The notes under the pieces: generated by a model | Databases searched by the model: none | Seen by the model: only the letters and a program-made list of their open reading frames with translations | Told to the model about the DNA's origin: nothing | DNA from: Paludibacteraceae bacterium | GTDB lineage: Bacteria; Bacteroidota; Bacteroidia; Bacteroidales; Paludibacteraceae | Assembly: GCA_024399655.1 (NCBI GenBank) | Contig: JAKSNP010000003.1 | Coordinates: 60,778 to 124,777 of the forward strand | Reading direction: 5' to 3' | Length of the DNA stretch: 64,000 nucleotides | Program-made: the position numbers and the translations under genes | Shown here: piece by piece, positions 34,524 to 44,330 of the stretch | Position numbering within the stretch: position 1 is the first letter of the stretch | How the letters are laid out: every line of letters starts with the position of its first letter

Positions 34524-35801
34524 TTATTTCTTGCGGTTCTCGTTACGCTCGTGACGTTTGAGATGAGCCGGTTCGATATTCATTCGTTCACCATGCAACA
34601 GAGAAATTACGCCGTCAACTGCTTTGTCGTCAGCCACTTTCTTGTTGCGTTCTGCCTCACACTTGGGGCAATGGCACTCGTTCTTGTAATCCAGAGGTTC
34701 GGTATACGTAGTAATCACGCCTTCAAAGTTACGCAATACTACACGGCCGGGAGCCTGAGAAATGATATATTGAGGCATAACAGGTGTTTTACCGCCGCCA
34801 CCGGGAGCATCAACCACGAAGGTAGGAATGCAATAGCCGGAAGTATGTCCGCGAAGGCCTTCGATAATTTCGATACCTTTGCTGACCGGGGTACGGAAGT
34901 GCTCCAAACCGCGGCTCAAGTCGCATTGATACAGATAGTAGGGACGAACACGCATTTTAACGAGTTCGTGTACCAGATCCATTTGTATATTCACACAGTC
35001 GTTCACGCCACGGAGCAGTACGCTTTGGTTACCCAACGGAATACCTGCATCTGCCAACATAGCGCATGCACGACGGCTTTCTTCGGTCACCTCATTGGGG
35101 TGATTGAAATGGGTATTGAGCCATACGGGATGATATTTCTTGAGCATATTGCACAACTCGGGAGTTATACGCTGCGGGCATACCACGGGAACACGACTTC
35201 CGATACGGACGATTTCCACATGCTTGATTTTGCGGAGACGGGAAATGATATACTCCAATTTAACATCAGAGCACATAAGAGCATCACCGCCGCTCAAAAG
35301 CACGTCACGAACACATTCGGTTTTCTCGATATATTCAAGACACTTTTCTATACGCTCTGCCGGACTTTCGTCATCTTTCTGTCCTGCAAAACGGCGACGG
35401 GTGCAATGACGGCAATACATCGAGCACATATCGGTGATGAGGAAGAGCACGCGATCGGGATAACGATGAGTCAAGCCGGGTGCAGGCGAATCCTCGTCTT
35501 CGTGAAGCGGGTCAAGCAAATCAGCCTCTGCCAAATGAGTTTCTGCACCTGTAGGAATACATTGACGACGGATTGGATCGTACGGATCATCGGGGTTGAT
35601 AAGGCTGAGATAATAAGGAGTGATTGCCATACGAAGAGTGCTGAGGACGCTACGAACACCTTCCTGCTCCTCTTCTGTAAGAGCCACATATTTCTTCAGT
35701 TCTTCCAATGTCTCGATACGATGAGCCACTTGCCAGTGCCAATCGTTCCACTCTTGATCCGTCACATTGGGGAAGAGTTGTTTTCTTCTACTTTCGTTCA
35801 T
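34524..35801 (-). CDS. kamA: L-lysine 2,3-aminomutase
   Basis: This 425-residue radical SAM enzyme moves the alpha-amino group of L-lysine to carbon 3, giving L-beta-lysine. The iron-sulfur cysteines are C126, C130 and C133 in CSMYCRHC. The pyridoxal phosphate lysine is Lys338 in PGGGGK. The C-terminal CHCPKCEAERN segment may bind zinc. The length matches catabolic KamA rather than the shorter EF-P-modifying EpmB, and the neighbouring genes agree. It is the first committed enzyme of the pathway. Confidence 0.97.
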   Translation of the reverse strand: MNESRRKQLFPNVTDQEWNDWHWQVAHRIETLEELKKYVALTEEEQEGVRSVLSTLRMAITPYYLSLINPDDPYDPIRRQCIPTGAETHLAEADLLDPLHEDEDSPAPGLTHRYPDRVLFLITDMCSMYCRHCTRRRFAGQKDDESPAERIEKCLEYIEKTECVRDVLLSGGDALMCSDVKLEYIISRLRKIKHVEIVRIGSRVPVVCPQRITPELCNMLKKYHPVWLNTHFNHPNEVTEESRRACAMLADAGIPLGNQSVLLRGVNDCVNIQMDLVHELVKMRVRPYYLYQCDLSRGLEHFRTPVSKGIEIIEGLRGHTSGYCIPTFVVDAPGGGGKTPVMPQYIISQAPGRVVLRNFEGVITTYTEPLDYKNECHCPKCEAERNKKVADDKAVDGVISLLHGERMNIEPAHLKRHERNENRKK

Positions 35802-35861
35802 AAATTTTAGATTTTGAAGGGGTGTATCGCACCCTCGGCACGATACACCGTTATTAATGGA

Positions 35862-36935
35862 TTAAGCGTAGAGTTCTTCGAAAATCTTACGAAGTTTCGG
35901 GCACTCGCGCAGCTCTTGCAGGGTAAATTCGGCGTGACCTTTGGTGTAGCCGTTACCCATAATCATGTTGACATCAGCACCGATACCTTCTGCACCGAGA
36001 GATGCTTTGGTGAAGCTGGTGGCCATCGAGAAGAAGTAAACGATACCGTCATCTTTGGTGCAGAGAATTGCGGTCATTTCCTGATCGGGCACATTGACGC
36101 AGTTGATCGTTACATCTGCCATATGACCGTTGGTAAGTTCACTAACCATTTCGTTAACTTGAACGGGAGTCATACCTGCTGCACTTACAACGATATCGCA
36201 GAAACCGAGTTCCTCAATACGCTTGGTGGATTTGGGGCTATTGGCGATACCGATCACCTTACCGGTTACACCTACGCGTTTTTTAGCCTCGTAGCAGCAA
36301 AGCATACCGCTCTTACCACCGGCACCGAGGATAACAACGGTTTGGCCGTATTGGCAGAGTTTGGCAGTTTGGGCAGGAGCACCGGCTACATCAAGTGCGC
36401 TCAAAGCCAGTTTCTCGGGCATATCGCTTGGAATCTTAGCATAGATACCGCTTTCGAACAGAATAGCCTTACCTTTGATATCCACTTGGTCTACATCAGC
36501 ACGGATAGCCAGAATCTCGTCGATACGGAGAGGAGTAAGAGAAAGAGATACGAGGGTTGCGATACGGTCACCTTCCTGAAGATCGATTTTACCTTTGAGG
36601 GTGTCACCGATTTTCTCAACCTTACCGAGCAGCATACCGCCGGAACCGGTACGACGGTTACGGTGTTTACCTTGCAATTCTACATTAAGGAGCATTTCTT
36701 TCTTGATTTCCTCTTCAATTTGGGCTTGGCTTGCGCCTTCACCGGCTTGCTGACGAGCGTAGTTGCAGATATCAGTAAAGCTGGCGGAGTCGATATTGAG
36801 AGTCTGAACGTCGATCAGGATTTCGTTGTCATAGATCTCGTTCATATTGTTATCAATCTTGTTTGCTGGCTGGGGAAGAACACCCAGAGGTTCGATTACG
36901 CGGTGTACACCGTACTTGTTACCATGTTTTTGCAT
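35862..36935 (-). CDS. kdd: L-erythro-3,5-diaminohexanoate dehydrogenase
   Basis: The 357-residue NAD-dependent oxidoreductase has the Rossmann motif VVILGAGGKSG, followed by CCYEAKKRVG. It has the N-terminal HRVIEPLGVLPQ segment typical of Kdd. It oxidatively deaminates 3,5-diaminohexanoate to 5-amino-3-oxohexanoate, releasing ammonium and NADH. It lies between kce (33 nt upstream) and kamA (60 nt downstream), the same order as in clostridia and Porphyromonas. Confidence 0.95.
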   Translation of the reverse strand: MQKHGNKYGVHRVIEPLGVLPQPANKIDNNMNEIYDNEILIDVQTLNIDSASFTDICNYARQQAGEGASQAQIEEEIKKEMLLNVELQGKHRNRRTGSGGMLLGKVEKIGDTLKGKIDLQEGDRIATLVSLSLTPLRIDEILAIRADVDQVDIKGKAILFESGIYAKIPSDMPEKLALSALDVAGAPAQTAKLCQYGQTVVILGAGGKSGMLCCYEAKKRVGVTGKVIGIANSPKSTKRIEELGFCDIVVSAAGMTPVQVNEMVSELTNGHMADVTINCVNVPDQEMTAILCTKDDGIVYFFSMATSFTKASLGAEGIGADVNMIMGNGYTKGHAEFTLQELRECPKLRKIFEELYA

Positions 36936-36968
36936 AATTGTAATTGTGTTTTAATATTGTTTTTTTTA

Positions 36969-37799
36969 TTATTTTTTCTTAAGTCCGAGAATTTCGCGAG
37001 CTTCGTCACTGGTAGCGATTTCGCGACCCAGTTCTTTTGCCAGACGAACGACTTTCTCTACCAATTCGGCATTGCTCTTGGCCAAAACACCTTTGCTCAA
37101 ATAAAGGTTGTCTTCAAAACCGACACGAACGTTACCGCCCATCGCGATACCGGCAGCTGCCATCGGGAAGGCGTTGCGACCTACACCGGTAACGGTCCAA
37201 GTGCTGCCTGCAGGGATTTTGTTAACCAACCAGCAGAGGTTGTCAACTGTAGCGGGCGTGCAACCGGGTACGCCAAGCACGAAGTTGAACTGCATAGGAG
37301 CACCGGGAACCTGACCCTTCTTGGCCATATTGAGAATAGTGTCCAGATGACCCATCTCAAAGCACTCGTATTCGGGTTTGATTCCACGTTCCAACATACG
37401 TTTTCCGAAGGCGCGCATCGTAGGCATCGTATTGTCGAAAATCTCATCACCGAAATTGCAAGTACCGCAATCCAAAGTAGCCATCTCAGGAACAGGATTG
37501 GTGTCCGTGGATTGAAGACGCTCGTCAGGCGACATGCCGACTGCACCGCCGGTACTCGGGATAAGGATTACATCGGGACACTCTTTGAGGATGGCCTCGG
37601 TGCATTCCTGGAAACGCTCACGGCTTTGGGTCGGAGTTCCGTCATCAAAACGTACATGAAGATGAACAATCGCAGCACCTGCCTCATGAGCCATTTTGGC
37701 TTCGCGTACGATTTCCTCTACGGTATAGGGAACATTAGGATTCTGCTCCTTGGTAACTTCAGCACCGCAAATCGCGGCTGTGATAATCAGCTTTTCCAT
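36969..37799 (-). CDS. kce: 3-keto-5-aminohexanoate cleavage enzyme
   Basis: This 276-residue BKACE-family enzyme has the zinc-binding HLHVR near residue 46, the IPSTGG substrate-binding segment, and the conserved VGFEDNLYLSKGVLAKSNAELV C-terminal block. It condenses 5-amino-3-oxohexanoate with acetyl-CoA to give 3-aminobutyryl-CoA and acetoacetate. It begins one base after the kal stop, so the two are translationally coupled. Confidence 0.96.
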   Translation of the reverse strand: MEKLIITAAICGAEVTKEQNPNVPYTVEEIVREAKMAHEAGAAIVHLHVRFDDGTPTQSRERFQECTEAILKECPDVILIPSTGGAVGMSPDERLQSTDTNPVPEMATLDCGTCNFGDEIFDNTMPTMRAFGKRMLERGIKPEYECFEMGHLDTILNMAKKGQVPGAPMQFNFVLGVPGCTPATVDNLCWLVNKIPAGSTWTVTGVGRNAFPMAAAGIAMGGNVRVGFEDNLYLSKGVLAKSNAELVEKVVRLAKELGREIATSDEAREILGLKKK

Positions 37800-37800
37800 A

Positions 37801-38190
37801 TTATTTGTTGCGCTGGCAGTCCTTAGGAGTTACACAAGTACCGCTGGCACGGCATACCACGATAGGCTCAGCCAACTCGTCAGCTGCAGAAGCCGAGATG
37901 TCAGGACGGGCGATAGCCACTTTGCGAGCCTCAAAAAGCATATGACGGCTGGTATTACCCTCCTTGTCAATCCAACCTTCTGCTTCAATGAAGTCACCTG
38001 CATAAACAGGAGCCAGGAAGTCGATTTTATCGTATGCACGGAAAAGACCCTCGTCACCGTCACGCATAATTAACAACTCGGTAGCCACGTCACCGAAAAG
38101 GTGTACCATATGAGCACCATCTACCAGATTTCCACCATAATGAGCGTCTTTCGCACTCATTCTCAGTCTAATTTTAGTTCTGTATTCCAT
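37801..38190 (-). CDS. kal: 3-aminobutyryl-CoA ammonia lyase
   Basis: From [20 protein letters not shown] the product is a 129-residue hotdog-fold protein with the Kal-specific [20 protein letters not shown] and [18 protein letters not shown] segments. It removes ammonia from 3-aminobutyryl-CoA to form crotonyl-CoA. An in-frame ATG 30 nt earlier (38220) is possible, but the shorter form matches the usual length. atoD lies 42 nt upstream. Confidence 0.93.
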   Translation of the reverse strand: MEYRTKIRLRMSAKDAHYGGNLVDGAHMVHLFGDVATELLIMRDGDEGLFRAYDKIDFLAPVYAGDFIEAEGWIDKEGNTSRHMLFEARKVAIARPDISASAADELAEPIVVCRASGTCVTPKDCQRNK

Positions 38191-38232
38191 AAGTATGTCT
38201 TTATTGTTCAAAAAATCCACAACTTTGATTAT

Positions 38233-38883
38233 TTATTTCTCCACATAGATAGCATCCACATAGATACCGCTGGCATGCACCTGTTCAGGAGCGATCTCGC
38301 CGCGTTTCACAAGCTTCTCAGCCTCCACTATCACATAATCGGCAGCAGTAGCCATCAAGGGGTTGAAGTTCTGAGTCGTACCCAAGAACACCATATTACC
38401 GTCTTCGTCAACGATATTGGCTCTAAGGATGGCGATATCAGCACCCAGAGGCTTCTCCAACAAGAAGTCCTGACCGTCCACTTTCACAACTTCCTTGCCG
38501 TCAGCCATAATGGTACCCAAACCGGTAGGAGTCAACACTCCGCCGAGACCTGCACCCTTAGCACGAATACGCTCTGCCAAAGTACCTTGAGGTACATAAT
38601 CCACAATCAGAGTACCTTCATTCTTCTGAATGGCAGTCTGTTTGTTGGTACCGGTGTGCGAAACGATAGCGCGTTTCACCTGATGGTTTGCCACCAATTT
38701 ACCGTGAGCAATGTTGTCAAACGCTGTGTCGTTAGCAATAATAGTCAGGTCTTTTACACCCTTCTCTACCAATGCATCGGTGATCTGGACAGGAGAGCCG
38801 CAGCCCAGGAATCCACCGAACATTACAGTTGCGCCGTCATTTACTTTTGCAACGGCTTGTTCCAATGTAATCAGCTTATTCAT
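38233..38883 (-). CDS. atoD: Butyrate-acetoacetate CoA-transferase, subunit A
   Basis: The 216-residue alpha subunit has the glycine-rich VMFGGFLGCGSPVQI, GVLTPTGLGT and RANIVDEDGNMVF segments of family I CoA-transferases. It is the first gene of the lysine operon, directly behind the main promoter. Its partner subunit AtoA is encoded about 9 kb downstream. Splitting the two subunits over the length of the operon is unusual. Confidence 0.94.
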   Translation of the reverse strand: MNKLITLEQAVAKVNDGATVMFGGFLGCGSPVQITDALVEKGVKDLTIIANDTAFDNIAHGKLVANHQVKRAIVSHTGTNKQTAIQKNEGTLIVDYVPQGTLAERIRAKGAGLGGVLTPTGLGTIMADGKEVVKVDGQDFLLEKPLGADIAILRANIVDEDGNMVFLGTTQNFNPLMATAADYVIVEAEKLVKRGEIAPEQVHASGIYVDAIYVEK

Positions 38884-38927
38884 AACGCTATATTTTTAGT
38901 TAAAAAAGATTATTCCATTTCAGCCTG

Positions 38928-38959
38928 CAAAATTACAAAAAAAAATTGAATTACACAAG
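38928..38959 (-). promoter_or_regulatory. Main promoter of the lysine fermentation operon
   Basis: CTTG (38956-38959), 20 nt, then TAATTTTG (38928-38935) on the minus strand, about 45 nt before atoD. Confidence 0.78.
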
Positions 38960-39342
38960 TTTTTGGACAATTATTTTAATAAAATAATCACTCTTCCTTA
39001 TAAATGCCTCCTATTCACGCTTCAGAATACTTATTTACAAAGTAAATAGAGCATACATTTTCTAAGGAACACTTATAATACCGACAACGCGAGCAAAGAA
39101 CAACAAAGATAGCTAATGCAAAATCATCACTTGACTATGTTTTTTTAGCAAAAGGGAAAATCCCCATCACTTTCACAAGTCACAATCTTGATAATAACAT
39201 GGCGAAGAATCCATATATGATTACCGAAACGTCAGTATAGGGTGAGCGAAGGATGAGATTCACTACATTATTATACATAAACGCACTTTTGTTCTTTTAG
39301 CAAAACGAGAACAAAAGCACGAATATTACAAACTGACATAAC
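38960..39342. other. Intergenic stretch with no gene found
   Basis: AT-rich sequence between the lysine operon promoter and the terminator of the barrel gene. TTTTAGCAAAA-type stretches appear twice, near 39145 and 39295. No ORF, tRNA or clear RNA fold was recognised. Confidence 0.5.
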
Positions 39343-39372
39343 AAAAAAGCAGGCCACCCGAAAGTGACCTGC
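39343..39372 (-). terminator. Terminator of the small barrel gene
   Basis: GCAGGCCAC (39349-39357) pairs with GTGACCTGC (39364-39372) with one mismatch or wobble. A TTTTTT run follows on the minus strand. Confidence 0.85.
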
Positions 39373-39420
39373 CCGATTATAAAAGTTCTACTACATCAGT
39401 CAATAACTGACATATAGGAA

Positions 39421-39984
39421 TTAGAATTTGTAGCGAACTGACAATGCGATACCGCCAACCCAAATGGAGAGAGGATCTCCATATGCGCCATGGAAATATA
39501 CATCGGTGTGATTGTCATGTACGCCTTCTGCATTGGTATAATAGTGGTCAAAGCCGGGACCGAATACAGGACGATAATCAAGCGAGAGTTGAAGGGGGAA
39601 CCAGAAATCGTATTCAATACCTACACGACCTGCAACACCTACATAGAAATAATCGTTACCTGCACGTACGCCTGCTGCATGAGCATGATCCCAGAAGGAA
39701 ACACCTGCACCTGCACCTACGCCAAGATACCAGTGCCATTCGCCACGCTCGTTCCAAGGAACATCTGCACCGAAAGGATCGATCCAATCATAAGTAACAG
39801 CTGCCTGAACACCGTGGAAATTATGGAAAGCACCGGCTTCAATGCTCAGCATATTATTGCCGAGCCCGTGTTCATACGAAAACTGAGGATCCCAACCGAG
39901 ACGAGCACCGATTGCACGGGGCTGAGCGGCTACAAAAGCTACGCTGGTAAGAGCCAGCAAAGCAACAAGTAAAATCTTTTTCAT
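39421..39984 (-). CDS. Small outer-membrane beta-barrel protein
   Basis: The 187-residue product has a signal peptide (MKKILLVALLALTSVAFVAAQ). Amphipathic strands with aromatic residues follow (AIGARLGWDPQFSYEHGLG, VQAAVTYDWIDPFG, WYLGVGAGAGVSFWDH, YFYVGVAGRVGIEYDFWFP). The C-terminus is VRYKF, ending in the Phe typical of BAM-inserted barrels. About eight strands are expected, as in OmpW- or OmpX-type proteins. It is His-rich in its loops (HDNHTDVYFHG, DHAHAAG). The function is unknown. It is monocistronic, with a strong promoter of the same form as the rplU and tRNA promoters. Confidence 0.82.
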   Translation of the reverse strand: MKKILLVALLALTSVAFVAAQPRAIGARLGWDPQFSYEHGLGNNMLSIEAGAFHNFHGVQAAVTYDWIDPFGADVPWNERGEWHWYLGVGAGAGVSFWDHAHAAGVRAGNDYFYVGVAGRVGIEYDFWFPLQLSLDYRPVFGPGFDHYYTNAEGVHDNHTDVYFHGAYGDPLSIWVGGIALSVRYKF

Positions 39985-40041
39985 ACCTGAATTAATTTAA
40001 AATTATTATTAATGCGATTAGTTTATTTCCGATAAATCATG

Positions 40042-40073
40042 CAAAATTACTGCTTTTTTCTCACACAGCCAAA
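40042..40073 (-). promoter_or_regulatory. Promoter of the small barrel gene
   Basis: TTTG (40070-40073), 20 nt ending in AAAAAAGCAG, then TAATTTTG (40042-40049) on the minus strand. The spacer end is shared with the tRNA and rplU promoters. Confidence 0.85.
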
Positions 40074-40220
40074 CAATTCGAAAAAAATGTATATCTTTTA
40101 ACAAAAACAGGCGGATTTCCAGAGTAATATCGCCATCCGAACGGTCTGCCGAATGAATTATGCGAATCGGCAACTATTCAAACACGATTCGCTACCGGGA
40201 ATACACGAAGCGATTGCACG

Positions 40221-43200
40221 TCAAACCTGCAAAGTAAGATATCCTTCTTCTTCCTGCCCTTCCAACCAATGATAGAGATCATGATCCACCTTGACGCCCT
40301 GCTTGCGCACAAGGAAGGAGACCGCATAACGGGTCGATTCGTCGTAAATCTGGATTTTGAGCGGTATTTTACCCGTATGCTCCTCCAATTTGGAGCATAG
40401 AGCGTCACAATAACCATGCGATAGAACATCGAGCGGAATCTTGATGGACAGTTGCTCCAAATGCTTTTCCTGAGCCTCACCGAGCAGGTCAACCTGCTGG
40501 ATTACAAGTTCATAAGTAGCCTCGCTTACCGGTTTGGGTTTGAAATAACTTCTAGTCTTGCCGTATTGTTGGATCGTGCCTGATATATAGACATACAGAT
40601 TCTGCTTCATCATCGGAGCGAACTGTCTGTAAGTCTCACCGAACAGAGCAAGTTTGTAGTTTCCCGCATAATCTTCGATAGTATATTTGCCATAGGGATT
40701 TCCTTTTTGCGAGATAGCTTCTTCGGCCAAGGTGATTAGTCCACCGAAATGTAGCGGTTGTCCTTCGTATTTGGTAAAGAATTCTGCAGGCGTCATCTGC
40801 TTTGCGATATCCTCCGTTTCTTCCTCATCGCCCTCGTGATTGGAGGACGAATTGAGCGTTGCGGAATTGCGTTGGTCCGGCTTACGCCAATTCTCGAATA
40901 TATTGAGTTCCTTGGTCGTGAAATTGGTGAGTCGTTTGAGTTCGAATTCATACTCGTCAAGCGGGTGAGCGCTGAGATAGATGCCTATCAAATTTTTCTC
41001 TATATTGAGTCGCTCGATAGTATTCATGCGCGGTGGCGACGGAAGTTCGGGATGCTGGGCTTGCACCTCTCCTCCCAAATCTCCGAAGAGGGTGTTCATT
41101 TGGCTCAGTTTGTCCTCACGGAACTTGTTGCCGTAACGGATAAGCACATCGAGAGCGCATTCGCCTTTCTCAGTAAAACCGAGCAATTGTTCGCGGTATG
41201 TATCACGGAAACTGTCGAAGGCGCCGCTCTGCGCTAGACTTTCCAAAGTCTTGCGATTGCAGGCTTGTAGGTTAACGCGTTCCACGAAGTCGAATATATC
41301 GCGATACTTGCCGTTTTTGCGTTCGTTGACTATCGCCTCCACGGCTCCCTCACCCACTCCTTTGATACCGCCGAGACCGAAGCGGATATCGCCATTGCTA
41401 TTGACGGTAAAATTGAGTTCGCTCTCGTTGACATCGGGTTCGAGCACGCTGATATGCATGTTTTTGCATTCGTCCATGAATTTTGTCACCTCCTTGATAT
41501 CGTCTTTGGAGACTGTAAGGTTGGCGGCCATAAATTCGGCAGGATAATGCGCTTTGAGATAGGCTGTCTGATAAGCCACCCACGAATAGCACGCGGCGTG
41601 CGACTTGTTGAAAGCATAGGAGGCGAAGGCTTCCCAGTCTTTCCATATCTTGTCGAGCACCTTCTCCGAGTGACCATTGGCTTTTCCGCCTTCCATAAAT
41701 TTGCCTTTCAGTTCCTGCAGGATAGCCATCTGTTTCTTACCCATTGCCTTACGAAGTTTGTCACTTTCACCACGGGTAAAATTGGCCAGCAGGCGGCTAA
41801 GCAGCATCACTTGCTCTTGATAGACGGTGACACCGTATGTATCCTTGAGGTATTTCTCCATACAAGGAATATCGTAGGTCACTTCCTCAAGGCCCTGTTT
41901 GCGACGGATGAACTGCGGGATATACTGCATCGGTCCGGGTCGATAGAGCGCATTCATGGCTATCAGATCTCCCATCACGCTGGGTTTAAGTTCCTTCATG
42001 TATTTCTGCATGCCGGGACTTTCAAATTGGAACACGGCTATCGTACGGCCTTCCTGGAAAAGTCGGTAGGTCTCCGGGTCGGATTTGGAAATATGGTCGA
42101 TATCCACATCCTCTCCTCTGGCTTTTTTGATATTGTTGAGACACTCACGGATGATAGTCAGCGTCTTTAGTCCGAGGAAGTCCATTTTGATAAGCCCGAC
42201 GCTTTCAATTACATGTCCGTCGTATTCAGTCACGAGTACGCGTTTTCCGGTTTCTTTATCTTCCACAGAACTGAGCGGAGCGAATTTGGTGAGATCGTCA
42301 GCACCGATAATCACACCACAAGCGTGTACACCTACCTGACGTACGGTGTTTTCCAACTGCTGCGCATAGTGGAGCATTTCCTGAATCTCGGGATTGTCGC
42401 CGTTGACCAGGTCTTTCAGTTCGTTCACGTATTTGTAGCAGTTCTTGAGGTTGACTTTTGGAGATTTTCCGTTTTCGTCCTTCACATTGTCGGGAAAGGC
42501 CTTATCGGGAATATAGCTTTTGATCTGGTTGACCACGGAAAGAGGCACACGCTGCACTCGTCCCACATCGGCAATAGCGGATTTTGGAGCCATCGCGCCA
42601 TAGGTGATGATATGCGCCACATGGGTTCGTCCGTATTTTTCGCTCACCCACTCCAATACTTTCTGTCGTCCTGCATCATCGAAGTCGGTATCGATATCGG
42701 GCAGAGATATACGATCCGGGTTGAGGAAACGCTCGAACAGGAGGTCGTATTCCAGCGGGTCGAGGTCGGTGATATGCAGGCAATAGGCCACTACGCTACC
42801 GGCGGCACTGCCACGGCCCGGACCTACGCTGACGCCCAATTCTTCACGAGCACCTCGGATAAAATCCATCACAATGAGGAAATACCCCGGGAAACCCATG
42901 GATTTCATGGTGTGAAGTTCGAAATTGATACGCTCTTTGAGCACTTCGTCATTTTCAAGCCGCTCAGCGCCATAGCGTTTTAGAGCACCTTGCATGGTGA
43001 GGTGCTTGAGGTAGTCCGCTTCCAGTTTGATACGATAAAGGCGTTCGTAGCCTCCAAGTTTCTTGATTTTCTTTTCAGCATCCTCTTGCGAGAGAACCAC
43101 TTCACCTTTGTCGTTGCGTGTGAATTCGTCAAAGAGTTGCTGCTCGGAAAAAAGCTGATGATACGACTCTTCGGTGCCGAAATCCTCGGGAATAGGGAAT

Positions 43201-44159
43201 TTGGGCATAATCGGGTCGGAATCGATATCATACACTTCCACTTTATCCACTATTTCCTGGGTGTTTTCAAGCGCCTCCGGAATATCGGAAAATATCTCGG
43301 CCATCTCTTCCGGCGTTTTGAGCCACTCCTGTTTGGTGTAGTGCATTCTATCAACGTCGTCGACAAAATGGTTGGTACTCAGGCAGATGAGTCGGTCGTG
43401 AGCTTCTGCGTGCTCTTCCTCCACAAAATGGACATCGTTGGTGCAAATCACTTTCACACCGTTCTCACGAGCAAGTTGGATAAGGACGGGGTTGACACGT
43501 TTCTGCTGCTCATATGTGGTAGGGTCGCCACCGGGTTTCTGTGTTTCGTGTCGTTGGATTTCGATATAGTAGTCGCTCCCGAACAAATCATGAAACCATT
43601 TGACGGCCTGACGGGCGCCTTCGATGTCGCCGTGTATGATTTTTTGTGATATTTCACCACCGAGACAGGCGGACGAGCAGATTATTCCGTCGTGATATTG
43701 CTCCAGCAACTCTTTATCAATACGGGGCGTACGGTAAAAACTGTCTTCAAAGAAGCTGAAACTGACCAGTCTGCAGAGATTGTGATAGCCGACGGAATTT
43801 TTGGCAAGAAGGATGAGGTGCCATCCGGAAGCATCCACAACCATCTGTTTCCCGTCACGGCCGATTTCCTTGTAATCCTTGTCGTGAGAGAGCCGCCCGC
43901 GCCTCGCACAATATGCTTCCACACCCACAATCGGCTTGAACGGGATATATTCGTTGCCATCGGCTGCTTTTTCCTTGAGCGACTTATTTACTTTTTTGCA
44001 ATAATCGAGCAGTTCTTTGATGCCGTACATATTTCCGTGGTCGGTGAGCGCAATGCTATGCATTCCCGTTTTGATGGCTTTATCCACCAAATCAGGAACT
44101 TTGCTCATTCCGTCTAGTACGGAATAATGTGAATGGACATGTAAGTGCGTAAAATTCAT
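40221..44159 (-). CDS. dnaE: DNA polymerase III, alpha subunit
   Basis: From MNFTHLHVHSHYSVLDGMS the product is 1312 residues. It has the N-terminal PHP domain (HLHVHSHYS, ALTDHGNMYG), the polymerase domain with VGPGRGSAAGS and catalytic carboxylates in PDIDTDFDD, fingers (FNKSHAACYSWVAYQTAYLKAHYP), helix-hairpin-helix (FGLGGIKGVGEGAVEAI) and a C-terminal OB fold (PLHFGGLITLAEEAI). It is the replicative DNA polymerase. The ORF extends 51 codons further upstream, but that part spans the promoter, so the start at 44159 was chosen. Confidence 0.97.
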   Translation of the reverse strand: MNFTHLHVHSHYSVLDGMSKVPDLVDKAIKTGMHSIALTDHGNMYGIKELLDYCKKVNKSLKEKAADGNEYIPFKPIVGVEAYCARRGRLSHDKDYKEIGRDGKQMVVDASGWHLILLAKNSVGYHNLCRLVSFSFFEDSFYRTPRIDKELLEQYHDGIICSSACLGGEISQKIIHGDIEGARQAVKWFHDLFGSDYYIEIQRHETQKPGGDPTTYEQQKRVNPVLIQLARENGVKVICTNDVHFVEEEHAEAHDRLICLSTNHFVDDVDRMHYTKQEWLKTPEEMAEIFSDIPEALENTQEIVDKVEVYDIDSDPIMPKFPIPEDFGTEESYHQLFSEQQLFDEFTRNDKGEVVLSQEDAEKKIKKLGGYERLYRIKLEADYLKHLTMQGALKRYGAERLENDEVLKERINFELHTMKSMGFPGYFLIVMDFIRGAREELGVSVGPGRGSAAGSVVAYCLHITDLDPLEYDLLFERFLNPDRISLPDIDTDFDDAGRQKVLEWVSEKYGRTHVAHIITYGAMAPKSAIADVGRVQRVPLSVVNQIKSYIPDKAFPDNVKDENGKSPKVNLKNCYKYVNELKDLVNGDNPEIQEMLHYAQQLENTVRQVGVHACGVIIGADDLTKFAPLSSVEDKETGKRVLVTEYDGHVIESVGLIKMDFLGLKTLTIIRECLNNIKKARGEDVDIDHISKSDPETYRLFQEGRTIAVFQFESPGMQKYMKELKPSVMGDLIAMNALYRPGPMQYIPQFIRRKQGLEEVTYDIPCMEKYLKDTYGVTVYQEQVMLLSRLLANFTRGESDKLRKAMGKKQMAILQELKGKFMEGGKANGHSEKVLDKIWKDWEAFASYAFNKSHAACYSWVAYQTAYLKAHYPAEFMAANLTVSKDDIKEVTKFMDECKNMHISVLEPDVNESELNFTVNSNGDIRFGLGGIKGVGEGAVEAIVNERKNGKYRDIFDFVERVNLQACNRKTLESLAQSGAFDSFRDTYREQLLGFTEKGECALDVLIRYGNKFREDKLSQMNTLFGDLGGEVQAQHPELPSPPRMNTIERLNIEKNLIGIYLSAHPLDEYEFELKRLTNFTTKELNIFENWRKPDQRNSATLNSSSNHEGDEEETEDIAKQMTPAEFFTKYEGQPLHFGGLITLAEEAISQKGNPYGKYTIEDYAGNYKLALFGETYRQFAPMMKQNLYVYISGTIQQYGKTRSYFKPKPVSEATYELVIQQVDLLGEAQEKHLEQLSIKIPLDVLSHGYCDALCSKLEEHTGKIPLKIQIYDESTRYAVSFLVRKQGVKVDHDLYHWLEGQEEEGYLTLQV

Positions 44160-44203
44160 AAAGTTTTGTGATTTTGGTATTAGGTTTTTCTGCAAATCGG
44201 CTG

Positions 44204-44235
44204 CAAAGATACGATTTTTTTCCGGCTTATCCAAA
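44204..44235 (-). promoter_or_regulatory. Promoter of dnaE
   Basis: TTTG (44232-44235), exactly 20 nt, then TATCTTTG (44204-44211) on the minus strand, 44 nt before dnaE. Confidence 0.85.
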
Positions 44236-44244
44236 TTTTCCTTT

Positions 44245-44277
44245 AAAAAAAAGATAGACGGCCGCCGGGCAGCCGTC
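44245..44277 (-). terminator. Terminator of marR
   Basis: GACGGC (44257-44262) pairs with GCCGTC (44272-44277), with further GC pairs inside, followed on the minus strand by TATC and a run of eight T. Confidence 0.85.
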
Positions 44278-44330
44278 ATAATTGGTATTTCAAAAAAATG
44301 GTATAAATCCAAGACTGAAATAACTGCCGG

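Noticed and set aside
35814-37826. 670-codon plus-strand frame over kdd and kce
   Set aside because: It runs antisense to two recognised enzymes. The low-complexity product resembles other shadows and has no motif.
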